From assembly GCF_015645465.1 (NCBI RefSeq), contig NZ_JADOEL010000002.1:372001-436000 (forward strand): DNA of 64,000 nt, in the 5' to 3' direction. Every line of letters begins with the position of its first letter. Position 1 is the stretch's first letter. This document shows, in pieces, positions 25,809 to 36,723 of this stretch. The notes below the pieces were generated by a model that saw only the letters and a program-made list of their open reading frames with translations, was not told the DNA's origin and did not search any database. Made by a program: the position numbers and the translations under genes. Source of the stretch: Herminiimonas contaminans. Its GTDB lineage: Bacteria; Pseudomonadota; Gammaproteobacteria; Burkholderiales; Burkholderiaceae_D.

Positions 25809-27649
25809 TGGATGACATGCTCAAGGATTTCGTCGTTGAGGCGCTGGAACTGGCGACGAATGTAGAAGAGCACCTGCTTACACTGGAGCGTAATCCAGGT
25901 GACCTCAATACACTGAACGCGGTTTTCCGCTCCTTCCACACCATCAAGGGTGGTGCCGGTTTCATGAACCTGCCCGCCATGGTCTCGGCCTGCCATCTGA
26001 CGGAAAACCTGTTCGATGCGCTACGTACCGGACAAGTCCCAGTGACGCCTATCGCGATCGAAGCAGCGCTGCAAGCCAGCGGCTTTGTCGCCGATCAGCT
26101 GGATGAACTGGCCAATGGCGCACAACCGGAAAGCCTGTCGGCAATGCCTGCCTCGCTGGAAGATATCCTGACCAGTGCGATTGAAGGCAAAACCGAAGCC
26201 CCCGCTGCCGCTCCAGCAGTTGCAGCCGCAGCGGTCACATCCGTAACAGCCGTCAGCACCGTCGGTGACGACGGCCTGGACTGGAATGCCTTATACCTCG
26301 CGGTAGTCCCTGCCGGTACTGTGCCCGAACTGACAGTAGCCAGCGTTGCACCGACAGTAACAGCTGAAGCGGCCCCGGCAGCCGCTGCTGCCAAACCTGC
26401 GGAAGCCAATAAACCGTGGGATGGTGTAGACCGTCGTGGCGGTGGCGACAAACAAGGTGGCGCACTGAAGGAAGACAGCATCCGTGTTGACGCCGTCAAG
26501 CTGGATACCCTGCTCGAAGTGGCCGGTGAATCGGTACAGGCAGCAAATCAAGCCAGCGTCTTGCTGGAAAAACTGGCGCAGTTCCCGGTTGAAGGACATG
26601 CTGCCACCCTGATGGCAGCGCTGGCCGAAACCCTGAACCGCGCGTCGCGTTACTCCACCGAATTGCAACGCGCGACGTTGGCAACACGCATGCAGCCTGT
26701 CGGCAAGCTGTTCCAGAAATTCCCGCGCCTGGTACGTGAACTGGCGAAGGACCTGGGCAAGGATGTCGAGTTGCAAATCGAAGGCGCAGAAACAGAAGTC
26801 GACCGTGTCGTGGTCGACAGCCTGTACGATCCTTTGGTGCACATGCTGCGCAACTCGCTGGACCACGGCATCGAAGAAGCAGCAGTCCGTGCCAAATCCG
26901 GCAAGCCTGCGAAATCGACCATCCTGCTGAAAGCTTGGCAGGAAGCCAGCAGCGTCATGATTGAATTGTCTGACGATGGCAAAGGCATGGATGGCCAACA
27001 ACTGCGCGCCAAGGCGATCTCCAAAGGCCTGATCTCGGATAACGCCGCGCAGACCCAGGAAGAGATGCTGCAACTGGTCTTCCTGCCGGGTTTCTCGACC
27101 AAGGAAGTGGCGAACAGCGTGTCCGGTCGTGGCGTCGGTATGGACGTGGTGAAAACCGCCGTTGAGAAACATCGCGGTGCGATCACGATTGACTCGGTAC
27201 TCGGCTCCGGCACCCGCTTCTCGATCCGCCTGCCGATTGAACTGTCCATCGTTCCTACCATGCTGGTCCGTAGTTCGGATGCGGCGCTGGCACTGCCGAT
27301 GGCGGTGGTACAGCGTGTGGTCGAATTACCGGAAGAGTTCGAACAAGTCGGTGGCGCACCAGTGCTACGTGACCAGGGTCGTCCATTGCCGGTGCGTTCG
27401 CTGGCTGGTGCCCTCGCCTATGAAGTCGGTGTGGAAAAAGTCGGCATCGTGATCGCCGCACCGCAACCCTACATACTATCGGTAGGCATGGTCGAAGGTA
27501 CGGCTGACCTGGTCATCAAACCGATGACCGCGATTACCGTCCCTGGCATTGCCGGTACTGCGCGTTCAGCGGAAGGCGAACTGGTGCTGGTGGTCGGCCT
27601 CTCCTTCCTGCTGGATGGTTGTCGCTCTACACCGCGACTGGCTGCGTAA
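25808..27649 (+). CDS. cheA: Chemotaxis histidine kinase CheA-like
   Basis: A 613-residue CheA. The P1/HPt domain has the phospho-accepting His44 in FHTIKGGAGF. Residues about 130-215 are an Ala/Val/Pro-rich linker without a recognisable CheY-binding P2 domain. P3 begins near SIRVDAVKLDTLLEVAGE. The P4 ATPase has HMLRNSLDHGIE, DDGKGMDG and GRGVGMDVV. P5 is a CheW-like domain to the end. It is co-translated with cheZ, an unusual neighbour, and no receptor, cheW or cheY is near, so the pair may serve a pathway other than classic swimming control. Confidence 0.9.
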   Translation: MDDMLKDFVVEALELATNVEEHLLTLERNPGDLNTLNAVFRSFHTIKGGAGFMNLPAMVSACHLTENLFDALRTGQVPVTPIAIEAALQASGFVADQLDELANGAQPESLSAMPASLEDILTSAIEGKTEAPAAAPAVAAAAVTSVTAVSTVGDDGLDWNALYLAVVPAGTVPELTVASVAPTVTAEAAPAAAAAKPAEANKPWDGVDRRGGGDKQGGALKEDSIRVDAVKLDTLLEVAGESVQAANQASVLLEKLAQFPVEGHAATLMAALAETLNRASRYSTELQRATLATRMQPVGKLFQKFPRLVRELAKDLGKDVELQIEGAETEVDRVVVDSLYDPLVHMLRNSLDHGIEEAAVRAKSGKPAKSTILLKAWQEASSVMIELSDDGKGMDGQQLRAKAISKGLISDNAAQTQEEMLQLVFLPGFSTKEVANSVSGRGVGMDVVKTAVEKHRGAITIDSVLGSGTRFSIRLPIELSIVPTMLVRSSDAALALPMAVVQRVVELPEEFEQVGGAPVLRDQGRPLPVRSLAGALAYEVGVEKVGIVIAAPQPYILSVGMVEGTADLVIKPMTAITVPGIAGTARSAEGELVLVVGLSFLLDGCRSTPRLAA

Positions 27650-27674
27650 TAAAGTAAATACAAAGTAGATACGC

Positions 27675-27706
27675 AAAAAAGGGATGCACATGTGCATCCC
27701 TTTTTA
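27675..27706. terminator. Bidirectional terminator between cheA and asdA
   Basis: A perfect 20-base palindrome, GGGATGCACATGTGCATCCC at 27681-27700, is flanked by six As on the left and five Ts on the right. It can stop transcription from both convergent genes. Confidence 0.93.
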
Positions 27707-27727
27707 TTTAAGCCGCGCTGTTAAGAC

Positions 27728-29398
<1,671 letters not shown>

Positions 29399-29460
29399 TT
29401 ATCAAAGATGAGAAGCCCTCTGTTAGCGGCCTCGAAACAGTCCGAATGTGAAAGAAACGA

Positions 29461-31149
29461 TCAAACCAAAGCCACGATCAGCGGCCCAAGCAAAGTCAGG
29501 AATACATTCGCCAGCGCATAAGTGATAGCGAAAGGAACGGTAGGGATAGAGTTTTCGGCCTTGTCCAGCACTTCACCGAAGGCCGGGTTGGCGCTGCGCG
29601 AACCGCTCAGTGCACCAGCGAAGATAGCGGTATTGTCATAACGCAGCACATACTTGCCGATCAGCATGGTCAGGATCAACGGCAGGATAGTCACCACGAC
29701 ACCGACGCCAAAGATAGTGAAGCCATGTTCCTTGACGGTCTGCACCGCCTGCAGGCCGGAAGACAAACCGACCACCACAACAAAACCGGCCAGACCCAGG
29801 TCTTTCAGGATCTGCACCGCACCGCTAGGCATCGCACCAAAGGTTTGACGCTTGGCGCGGTACCAGCCGAACAGCAGACCCGACAACAACGCACCACCAC
29901 CGCTGCCCAGCGTCAATGGAATCGAACCTATCTTCGCCGTCAGCATGCCGACCAGCAAACCGACGACCAGACCGGCACCCATATACACGAAGTCAGTTTT
30001 CACACTAGGCACGATCACATAACCAACCAGCGCAGCGATGCGTTTCACATCCTGCTCGGAACCATAGATCGTGATCACGTCACCGAGCTGCACCACGGTT
30101 TCCGGCAGCATAGGCAAGACCTGCCCCATGCGCGTGATTTGCAGCACATAGATACCGTGACTGACGCTGTGTGAAGTCTGGCTACGGATTTCACCGACGG
30201 TCTTGTTGTGATATTCCTTATTGGTGAGTACGAGTTCCTTGCGCTGCATGGTGAGTTCCATGCCTTCGACCGCATACAGTTCACGGCCCAGTTGTGCGGC
30301 GACGCCGACCATCGCTTCACGCCGTCCGACGACCAGCACGATGTCGCCGGTTTCCAGTGCCAGTTGCGGTGTGACCTCTATGATCTGGCCCTGACGCTTG
30401 ATGCGTTCGATGGTGATGGAGACTTGCGGATTGGCGGTTTCTATTTCACGCACAGTTTGTTTGTTACCTTGCGCAATCTGATAAATCCGTCCGACCAGAT
30501 CAGGTGCAGCCGCCTGTTGTCCCGGTCCTAGCACTTGCACACCGGCTTGCATCGCTGCTTCTGCCTTTACCGCATCTTCCTTGATGGTGCGTCCCATCAA
30601 CTTGGGCAGGATGTTCACGCAGACGATAATCGCGCCGAAGGAACCAAACACATAAGTCACCGCATAACCGACTGCGACATTACCCTGCAGTCGCGTGACC
30701 TCTTCTGCCGCCAGTCCCAGCTTGGCGATCGCATCACCGGCAGTGCCGATAATCGCCGACTGTGTCAGCCCGCCCGCAGCCACGCCTGCAGCCAGTCCTT
30801 TGTCCAGACCGAAGAGCTTGGCCATGACAACAACTGTAATCAGGCCGGTAATTGCCAGCACTGCAGCCAGGATGATTTCACGTATCGATTGCTTGCCCAG
30901 TGAATTGAAGAACTGCGGTCCGCTTTCATAGCCGACCGCATAAATGAATAAGGCAAACAGTACGGCCTTGACGCCGGGATCAACCTGCACCCCCACCTGG
31001 CTCACGACGACCGCCACCAGCAACGAACCGGCAACGCCGCCCAGCTGAAACTTGCCAAACTTGATCTTGCCTATGTAATAGCCCAGCGCCAACGACAGGA
31101 ACAGGGCTATCTCGGGAGATTTTTTAAATAACTCGTGTAACCATTCCAT
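29461..31149 (-). CDS. aspT: Aspartate:alanine exchanger, copy 1
   Basis: A 562-residue AAEx-family antiporter. It has two membrane halves of about five segments each (residues 10-170 and 380-562). Between them lie two TrkA-C-like cytosolic domains, seen as repeats around GDIVLVVGRREA and GDVITIYGSEQD. It swaps external aspartate for internal alanine. The start at 31149 is preceded by AAAGGTGA at good distance. It stands between a second copy and asdA in one minus-strand operon. asdA-aspT pairing is the known arrangement. Confidence 0.92.
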   Translation of the reverse strand: MEWLHELFKKSPEIALFLSLALGYYIGKIKFGKFQLGGVAGSLLVAVVVSQVGVQVDPGVKAVLFALFIYAVGYESGPQFFNSLGKQSIREIILAAVLAITGLITVVVMAKLFGLDKGLAAGVAAGGLTQSAIIGTAGDAIAKLGLAAEEVTRLQGNVAVGYAVTYVFGSFGAIIVCVNILPKLMGRTIKEDAVKAEAAMQAGVQVLGPGQQAAAPDLVGRIYQIAQGNKQTVREIETANPQVSITIERIKRQGQIIEVTPQLALETGDIVLVVGRREAMVGVAAQLGRELYAVEGMELTMQRKELVLTNKEYHNKTVGEIRSQTSHSVSHGIYVLQITRMGQVLPMLPETVVQLGDVITIYGSEQDVKRIAALVGYVIVPSVKTDFVYMGAGLVVGLLVGMLTAKIGSIPLTLGSGGGALLSGLLFGWYRAKRQTFGAMPSGAVQILKDLGLAGFVVVVGLSSGLQAVQTVKEHGFTIFGVGVVVTILPLILTMLIGKYVLRYDNTAIFAGALSGSRSANPAFGEVLDKAENSIPTVPFAITYALANVFLTLLGPLIVALV

Positions 31150-31169
31150 AGCAATCACCTTTGTGAAAA

Positions 31170-31196
31170 TTTAAATTGCGTTTCCTAAATTGCGTT
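31170..31196. repeat. 11-bp direct repeat upstream of aspT copy 1
   Basis: TAAATTGCGTT occurs at 31172-31182 and again at 31186-31196, a 14-bp period, just upstream of the aspT start. It could be a regulator site specific to this gene or a small local duplication. Confidence 0.4.
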
Positions 31197-31269
31197 ATGT
31201 ATCGGATACTCGTCTCGGCCAAATCAAGTCGGCTTGTTTGCACTTATTGTTTACTCATACAGCTCTCAC

Positions 31270-32958
31270 TCAGCGATGCACATAGCCGACCAGCCCGACG
31301 ATCAACGGGCCCATCAGTGGCAACACCACATTCGAAATAGCATAGGTAATCGTGTAGCCCAGCAAAGGCGTGGAATTGCCTGCTGCGTTCTGGATCGCAC
31401 TCAGGGCTGGCGTGCTGCACTGCTGGCCCGCGATGGCACCGAGCAAAATCGGCGCTTCCAGTTTCAGAATAAAGTGTCCGACCAATAGCGAGATCGTTGC
31501 TGGCAGCACCGCGATGGCGACACCTATCAAAGGCAGCGCAATGCCATATTGTTTAATCAGGGTCAGTGCCTGCGGACCGGAAGCGAGCCCGACACAAGCA
31601 ATAAAACTAGCCAGGCCGATATCCTTGAGCAAGGACAAGGCATCCGGGTGTATGCCCATCAGGCTAGGACGTTTGGATTGATACCAGCCGAAGATCAGGC
31701 CGGTCAGCAAGGCACCGCCGCCGGTGCCCAGCGAAAACGGAATGCCGCCCAGCTTCAGGCTGAAGGTGCCGATGAATACGCCCAGCACTATGCCGAGTCC
31801 GGCATACACAATATTGCTGCGATCAGTACGCTCTATGCGTGTCCCTATCATGGCAATTGCTTCCGCCATCGCTGACGCCTTGGCATCAGCCGAGCTGTAT
31901 AACTGCAGCACATCACCTTGCAGCAATTGCACATGCGGCAACGGCGGCAAGGCATGCTCACCGCGTTTGATGCCGGAGACATGGACACCCAGCGGCAAAC
32001 TGATTTCACCGAGCTGGCGTTCTGCCAGTGCCTTATTCTTCAACATGGCTTCGACGGTTTGCACCACCATATTCAGTTGATCCGTATCGGCAAACTCCGG
32101 CCCCAGTATGCTGCTCGCCGTCAGCAATGCGCGCCTGTGTCCTATCACCAGCACGCGGTCGCCACGACGCAGCTTGAGCCCGGGTGTGACATCCAGTTTG
32201 CTGCCAGCGCGTACCACGCGCTCGACACTGGCCTGGCCGGAGAACAATGCATGCAGCGACTCTATGCTGCGACCCGCACCGACATCTATCTGATAGACCC
32301 GTCCAGCCATTTCCCGTATCGGATTAACTTCGTCCGGCGCGGCTTCCTTGCCGCCCATCTGCGCCCACAATTTATCCGCTTCCTCGCGCAGATTGACACG
32401 CAATAACAAAGGAAAAATCTGGCTGGTCACGATCACGATGGTGATCAGCCCGAAGATGTAAGTGATCGAATACGCGGTGACCACATTCGCCTGCAATTGC
32501 TGTATTTCTGCCGCGGGCAAGGCAAGTTTGGATATCGCATCGGTCGCAGTACCAACCACCGCAGACTCAGTCGCCGCACCTGCCATCAGGCCAGCCGCAG
32601 TACCTGCATCAAGCTTCATGACTTTAGTTGCGACCATCACCAGCGCCAGTACCACGACGACTTCGATCAGGCATAGCAAACCCAGGCGCAAGCCTTTGAG
32701 GTTCAGATTGGAGAAAAATTGCGCGCCACCGGCATAACCAAGGGCGAAGATGAACAACATGAAGAACACATTTTTGACACTGGCATCCAGCGTAACGCCC
32801 AGTTGTCCGATGAAGAGTGCCGTAATCAATGTACCGCAGACACCGCCGAGCTGTATCGGGCCAAGCTTGATTTGTCCTATCGCATAGCCTATCGCGAGCG
32901 AAAGGAATAAGGCGATTTCCGGCACCTGGCGCAAGAGATCAGTGATCGAGCCGAGCAT
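31270..32958 (-). CDS. Aspartate:alanine exchanger family protein, copy 2
   Basis: A 562-residue AAEx-family transporter with the same build as its neighbour: membrane half, two TrkA-C-like domains, membrane half. It is much diverged in sequence from copy 1, while sharing IGxIKxGxxQLGGVxGxL near the N-terminus and FGWYxxKR in the second half. It is the first gene of the apparent operon copy2-aspT-asdA. It may move a different amino acid pair, or form a mixed complex with AspT. The substrate is not readable. Confidence 0.87.
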   Translation of the reverse strand: MLGSITDLLRQVPEIALFLSLAIGYAIGQIKLGPIQLGGVCGTLITALFIGQLGVTLDASVKNVFFMLFIFALGYAGGAQFFSNLNLKGLRLGLLCLIEVVVVLALVMVATKVMKLDAGTAAGLMAGAATESAVVGTATDAISKLALPAAEIQQLQANVVTAYSITYIFGLITIVIVTSQIFPLLLRVNLREEADKLWAQMGGKEAAPDEVNPIREMAGRVYQIDVGAGRSIESLHALFSGQASVERVVRAGSKLDVTPGLKLRRGDRVLVIGHRRALLTASSILGPEFADTDQLNMVVQTVEAMLKNKALAERQLGEISLPLGVHVSGIKRGEHALPPLPHVQLLQGDVLQLYSSADAKASAMAEAIAMIGTRIERTDRSNIVYAGLGIVLGVFIGTFSLKLGGIPFSLGTGGGALLTGLIFGWYQSKRPSLMGIHPDALSLLKDIGLASFIACVGLASGPQALTLIKQYGIALPLIGVAIAVLPATISLLVGHFILKLEAPILLGAIAGQQCSTPALSAIQNAAGNSTPLLGYTITYAISNVVLPLMGPLIVGLVGYVHR

Positions 32959-33046
32959 AAGCCAATTCTTTCAAATTCGCAGGGCTTACACAAAGTAGCC
33001 AACCATCCGGCTACTTCTTTCGCGCCCTGTCTTTATCAATAGAAAG

Positions 33047-33113
33047 CTGCACTTAATACTGCACTGCTAACGGTGCGCAAACTCACCGACTGTTTGCGTA
33101 TTCACATGTGAAT
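33047..33113. promoter_or_regulatory. Cluster of repeats upstream of the aspT copy-2 operon
   Basis: The 405-base gap 32959-33363 contains a direct repeat CTGCACT (33047-33053 and 33059-33065, period 12), an inverted repeat CGCAAAC/GTTTGCG (33076-33082 and 33092-33098), and a perfect palindrome ATTCACATGTGAAT (33100-33113). These lie about 90-155 bases before the copy-2 start and probably hold its promoter and operator. The bound proteins are not known. The rest of the gap contains the ntrC terminator. Confidence 0.4.
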
Positions 33114-33231
33114 GCACTCGTTATATACATCCAGATACTGCGGACATCAGGAATTAATTCTGGCAAGCCTACCATATTGCCCAGCTGAACGTAAATTGCA
33201 CCTGTAAACTGATGTCGCACATCTTTCATAC

Positions 33232-33263
33232 AAAAAAAACGGGCTACCTGTGCGGTAGCCCGT
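33232..33263 (-). terminator. Intrinsic terminator after ntrC
   Basis: Bases 33254-33263 and 33239-33248 form a perfect 10-bp stem (ACGGGCTACC and complement) with a 5-base loop. The minus strand then runs into seven Ts at 33238-33232. It ends the ntrBC transcript. Confidence 0.9.
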
Positions 33264-33363
33264 CTCTCCCTGATGCGCCAGCTTATATCGCCTGAATATT
33301 GCTCCCGGTTAGCAGACTTCAAATCCGGCCGCAATACGCATTTCGTCTTAGATGCCAAGTCGG

Positions 33364-34884
33364 TTAATCGTCCTTCGCGCCATCGATACCCAACTCATGG
33401 ATTTTACGTGTGATGGTATTGCGTCCTATCCCCAGACGCACAGCGGCATCGTTCTTGCGACCATGCGTATGCTTGAGTGCAGTCTTGATCAATGTCGATT
33501 CAAACTGACGACCCAGGGCATCCATCACTTCCGGCTGGCCTGCAGCCAGCAATGCCGCCGCTTCCGCTTCCAGCAAGCTAATCCAGTTACCTGCTTCTGC
33601 CGGTGCACTGACCGCATATGAGGTGACCGGTGCCACACCATTGGAGCCACCGGCGTCCTCTGTCGTCGCATAGCTATGTGCTGCTGGTGGCGTGCCTGCA
33701 AAGGTATTGGCAGCACCGCCCGCAAACGCCTGTCCTTCAGTCAGCTCATGCGGCAAGTCCTTGGCTTCCACCGTCTGGCCCGGCGCCATTACGGTGATCC
33801 AGTTACACAGGTTTTCCAGTTGACGTACGTTACCCGGCAACTCGAGGCTGCTGAGGAATTGCATCGCACTATCCGACATCCGCTTCACTTCAACGCCGAG
33901 CTGCTTCGCGCTCTGCTGCAAAAAGTGACGTGTCAGAATAGGGATGTCTTCACGACGTTCACGCAAGCTAGGCAAACGCAGGCGTATGACGTTCAGGCGA
34001 TGGTACAAGTCTTCGCGGAACAAACCTTCGCGTACACGATGCTCCAAATTCTGATGGGTCGCCGCGATCACACGCACATTCGCTTTCAGTGGCTGATGGC
34101 CACCGACGCGATAGAAGTGTCCATCGGACAGCACGCGCAACAAACGTGTTTGCAGGTCGAATGGCATATCGCCGATTTCATCGAGGAAAAGCGTGCCGTT
34201 TTCCGCTTGTTCGAAACGACCACGACGCGTCGCTTGCGCACCGGTAAAGGCACCGCGCTCATGACCGAACAATTCTGATTCCAGCAAGTCTTTCGGGATC
34301 GCGGCTGTATTCAATGCGATGAAAGGTTGCGATGCGCGCGGGCTGTGTTTATGCAAGGCACGTGCGACCAACTCTTTACCAGAACCGGATTCACCGGTGA
34401 TCAGCACCGTGACGTTCGATTGCGACAAACGTCCGATCGCGCGGAATACATCCTGCATCGCTGGCGCCTGGCCAAGGATTTCAGGGGTTTCGGCCAAGAC
34501 TTGTTCGACGCTGGTTTCGCGCAGGCTTTCTTCCAACGCGCGACGGATCAGGCCGACTGCGTGATCAATATCAAAAGGTTTGGCCAGGTATTCAAACGCG
34601 CCGCCCTGGAACGCCGCCACAGCCGAATCCAGATCCGAGAAAGCGGTGATGATGATGACAGGCAAACCCGGATGCTTGGCTTTGACTGCCTGCAGTAATT
34701 CAAGGCCGGATTCACCCGGCATGCGGATATCGGAAACCAGAACTTGCGGTGCACCGGTTTTTAAAGCCTCCAGTGCATCCCGCGCATTGGAAAAACTCTT
34801 GGTGGCAAGATTTTCTCGCGCCAGTGCTTTTTCAAGGACCCAGCGGATAGACTCGTCGTCATCAACAATCCAGATTGGCTTCAT
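33364..34884 (-). CDS. ntrC: Nitrogen regulation response regulator NtrC
   Basis: A 506-residue sigma-54 activator. The receiver domain has phospho-accepting Asp52 in [13 protein letters not shown]. The AAA+ domain has Walker A GESGSGKE (164-171) and the sigma-54 contact loop GAFTGA (211-216). A Gly/Ala-rich linker leads to a C-terminal Fis-like helix-turn-helix ([20 protein letters not shown]). It should switch on nitrogen-starvation genes, including glnA upstream, where matching sites are seen. It is 62 bases downstream of ntrB. Confidence 0.97.
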   Translation of the reverse strand: MKPIWIVDDDESIRWVLEKALARENLATKSFSNARDALEALKTGAPQVLVSDIRMPGESGLELLQAVKAKHPGLPVIIITAFSDLDSAVAAFQGGAFEYLAKPFDIDHAVGLIRRALEESLRETSVEQVLAETPEILGQAPAMQDVFRAIGRLSQSNVTVLITGESGSGKELVARALHKHSPRASQPFIALNTAAIPKDLLESELFGHERGAFTGAQATRRGRFEQAENGTLFLDEIGDMPFDLQTRLLRVLSDGHFYRVGGHQPLKANVRVIAATHQNLEHRVREGLFREDLYHRLNVIRLRLPSLRERREDIPILTRHFLQQSAKQLGVEVKRMSDSAMQFLSSLELPGNVRQLENLCNWITVMAPGQTVEAKDLPHELTEGQAFAGGAANTFAGTPPAAHSYATTEDAGGSNGVAPVTSYAVSAPAEAGNWISLLEAEAAALLAAGQPEVMDALGRQFESTLIKTALKHTHGRKNDAAVRLGIGRNTITRKIHELGIDGAKDD

Positions 34885-34946
34885 ATATTTATAGTGTCCC
34901 GCGTCATGTGGCTAGGTTTATAGATTCGTCGCCAGGCTCAAACTGC

Positions 34947-36020
34947 TCATGGCAATGGAATCAAAATTCTGAAATCCGTGCATCCCGGCCGACTCTCGCA
35001 TTCGATCAAACCCATGTGTTGCTGTACGAATGTCTGAGCCAGCGTCAAGCCCAATCCACTACCGCCATCCCTACCTGAGACCAAAGGATAAAAAATACGA
35101 TCGCGGATGTCAGGCGGGATGCCCGGTCCGTTATCGATGATATGCAAGTCTAATGCCAGCCGGTATCGCACCTTGGCCAGCGTCACCTGACGCGCGATAC
35201 GGGTACGCAAAGTGAGCTCGGCATCGCCGGTTTTCATACGGGCGGACAGCACCTGGGCCGCATTGTGTGCAATATTCAATACTGCCTGTATCAGCTGTTC
35301 CTTGTCGCCACGGAACTCAGGTACGGACAAATCATAATCGCGTTTAATCTTCAGGCCATTCGGAAACTCAGAGACTATCAGGCTGCGCACCCGTTCACAT
35401 ACTTCATGGATGTTCACATCACCGACGATATGCGGGCTGCGATGCGGTGCCAGCAGACGGTCAACAAGTGTTTGCAGGCGATCAGCCTCCTTGATGATGA
35501 CCTGCGTGTACTCGCGGAATTCTTTCAGATGCCGCTCCGGCAACTCCAGTTCCAGCAGTTGTGCCGCACCACGTATGCCGCCCAGTGGATTCTTGATTTC
35601 ATGCGCCAGGTTGCGGATCAACTCCTTATTCGCCTGGCTTTGGTCGATCAGGCGCTCTTCCCGGTCCAGCTTCAGTTGCTGCACATTCTCGCGCAGCTCG
35701 ATCAGGACCGGCGTATCTGCGCTATCCAGCGCCGATACCACCACATGGACCTGCAAAGGATCACGACCCAGGCGCTCCAGCACCAGGTCCAGCCGCTTGT
35801 CGGCGAACTGATGCTCGAGTGCTTCCTGGAATACCTGTTCCAGCTCCTCGCAATTGATGAAAAGCTCATTGAGCTTATGGTTGGTCAGTGCCTTGCTGGA
35901 ACTCTCCAGCAAAATTTCGGCGGCAGGATTGGCATAGGCGATATCGCCGTCCGGACGCAGTACCAGCACTGCCGAAGCCAGCAAATCCAGACCATCTAAA
36001 GCAATTATGTTTTTTTTCAC
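34947..36020 (-). CDS. ntrB: Nitrogen regulation sensor kinase NtrB
   Basis: A 357-residue cytosolic histidine kinase/phosphatase partner of NtrC. An N-terminal PAS domain (residues about 10-110) precedes the H-box NLAHEIKNPLGGIR with His140. The ATPase domain has NIAHNAAQ (N-box), DNGPGIP and GSGLGLTLAQ. No membrane segments are visible, as expected for NtrB, which is controlled by PII proteins. It follows a terminator hairpin, so it has its own promoter or depends on read-through from upstream. Confidence 0.95.
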   Translation of the reverse strand: MKKNIIALDGLDLLASAVLVLRPDGDIAYANPAAEILLESSSKALTNHKLNELFINCEELEQVFQEALEHQFADKRLDLVLERLGRDPLQVHVVVSALDSADTPVLIELRENVQQLKLDREERLIDQSQANKELIRNLAHEIKNPLGGIRGAAQLLELELPERHLKEFREYTQVIIKEADRLQTLVDRLLAPHRSPHIVGDVNIHEVCERVRSLIVSEFPNGLKIKRDYDLSVPEFRGDKEQLIQAVLNIAHNAAQVLSARMKTGDAELTLRTRIARQVTLAKVRYRLALDLHIIDNGPGIPPDIRDRIFYPLVSGRDGGSGLGLTLAQTFVQQHMGLIECESRPGCTDFRILIPLP

Positions 36021-36026
36021 AGGAAT

Positions 36027-36056
36027 CCAAAAAAGAAAGGCCGCTATACGCGGCCT
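36027..36056 (-). terminator. Terminator between the DUF4124 gene and ntrB
   Basis: A 7-bp GC-rich stem (36050-36056 with 36038-36044, loop of 5) leads on the minus strand into a T-rich run (36038-36027). It lies just before the ntrB ATG at 36020, so it can limit read-through into ntrBC. Confidence 0.75.
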
Positions 36057-36081
36057 GATTCAAGCAAACATCATACCGATG

Positions 36082-36561
36082 TTACTTCAAGTTATTGAGT
36101 TCGCGTTTTAATGCTTCGACATTCTTTTCGGAACGCGCCAGATCATCCTTCAGCGTCGCCGTACGTTCCTGATATTTGGCATAGTTACGCTCGTCACCAC
36201 GGCGTTCCGGTTCACCATTATTGTATTCGCGCCGGATGTCGGCGAGCTTTTGCTCTTCCGTTTTCATTTCATCCATCAGGATCTGGCGGCGATCACTGTC
36301 GCGCGCCTTCTGCACGGTATTGTCTACCTTGGGGAAATCGCTGGGTGAGGAAGCCTTGGCGCTCACCGTCGGCGTCGCCGGTTTCTTCACGGCTGGCACG
36401 GTGGTCACGCCCGGCAGGTCTACCTTTTTGCACTTATTGGTAGGACCGGTATTCTTGTATTCGCGGTTGCCATTGGCGTCTATGCACAGATAGACATCAT
36501 TTTGCGCATACGCGGAAATAGCGAGGGTAGACAGCAGCAGGATAGCGAGTTGACGTTTCAT
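36082..36561 (-). CDS. DUF4124 domain envelope protein
   Basis: A 159-residue exported protein. The signal peptide is residues 1-19 (LAILLLSTLAISAYA). Next is the small DUF4124 motif around residues 21-49 (VYLCIDANGNREYKNTGPTNKCKKVDLPG), with two cysteines that may pair. The rest is a charged coiled coil (MDEMKTEEQKLADIRREYNN and NVEALKRELNNLK). It is probably periplasmic. The function is unknown. Its place between glnA and ntrBC is common in related bacteria. Confidence 0.85.
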   Translation of the reverse strand: MKRQLAILLLSTLAISAYAQNDVYLCIDANGNREYKNTGPTNKCKKVDLPGVTTVPAVKKPATPTVSAKASSPSDFPKVDNTVQKARDSDRRQILMDEMKTEEQKLADIRREYNNGEPERRGDERNYAKYQERTATLKDDLARSEKNVEALKRELNNLK

Positions 36562-36657
36562 GGACTTGTTTCGGTGAAACTGTTAAATCGGATACTTAGT
36601 GTATGGCAACAATCATAGTCTGACAAACACTGATGTTCTATTTTCTGCCTGCCAGCA

Positions 36658-36693
36658 ACAAAAAAAGCGGAGAAAGCTTACGCTCTCCCCGCT
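36658..36693 (-). terminator. Intrinsic terminator of glnA
   Basis: Bases 36682-36693 pair with 36666-36677 (10 of 12 bp, loop of 4) and the minus strand continues into a run of seven or more Ts at 36666-36658. It lies about 30 bases after the glnA stop. Confidence 0.9.
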
Positions 36694-36723
36694 TTTCATC
36701 TTGCGGTAACAATCAGAGATTGA

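Noticed and set aside
33083-33358. 91-codon minus-strand frame between ntrC and the exchanger gene
   Set aside because: It runs through the ntrC terminator hairpin and palindromes, and the translation looks random.
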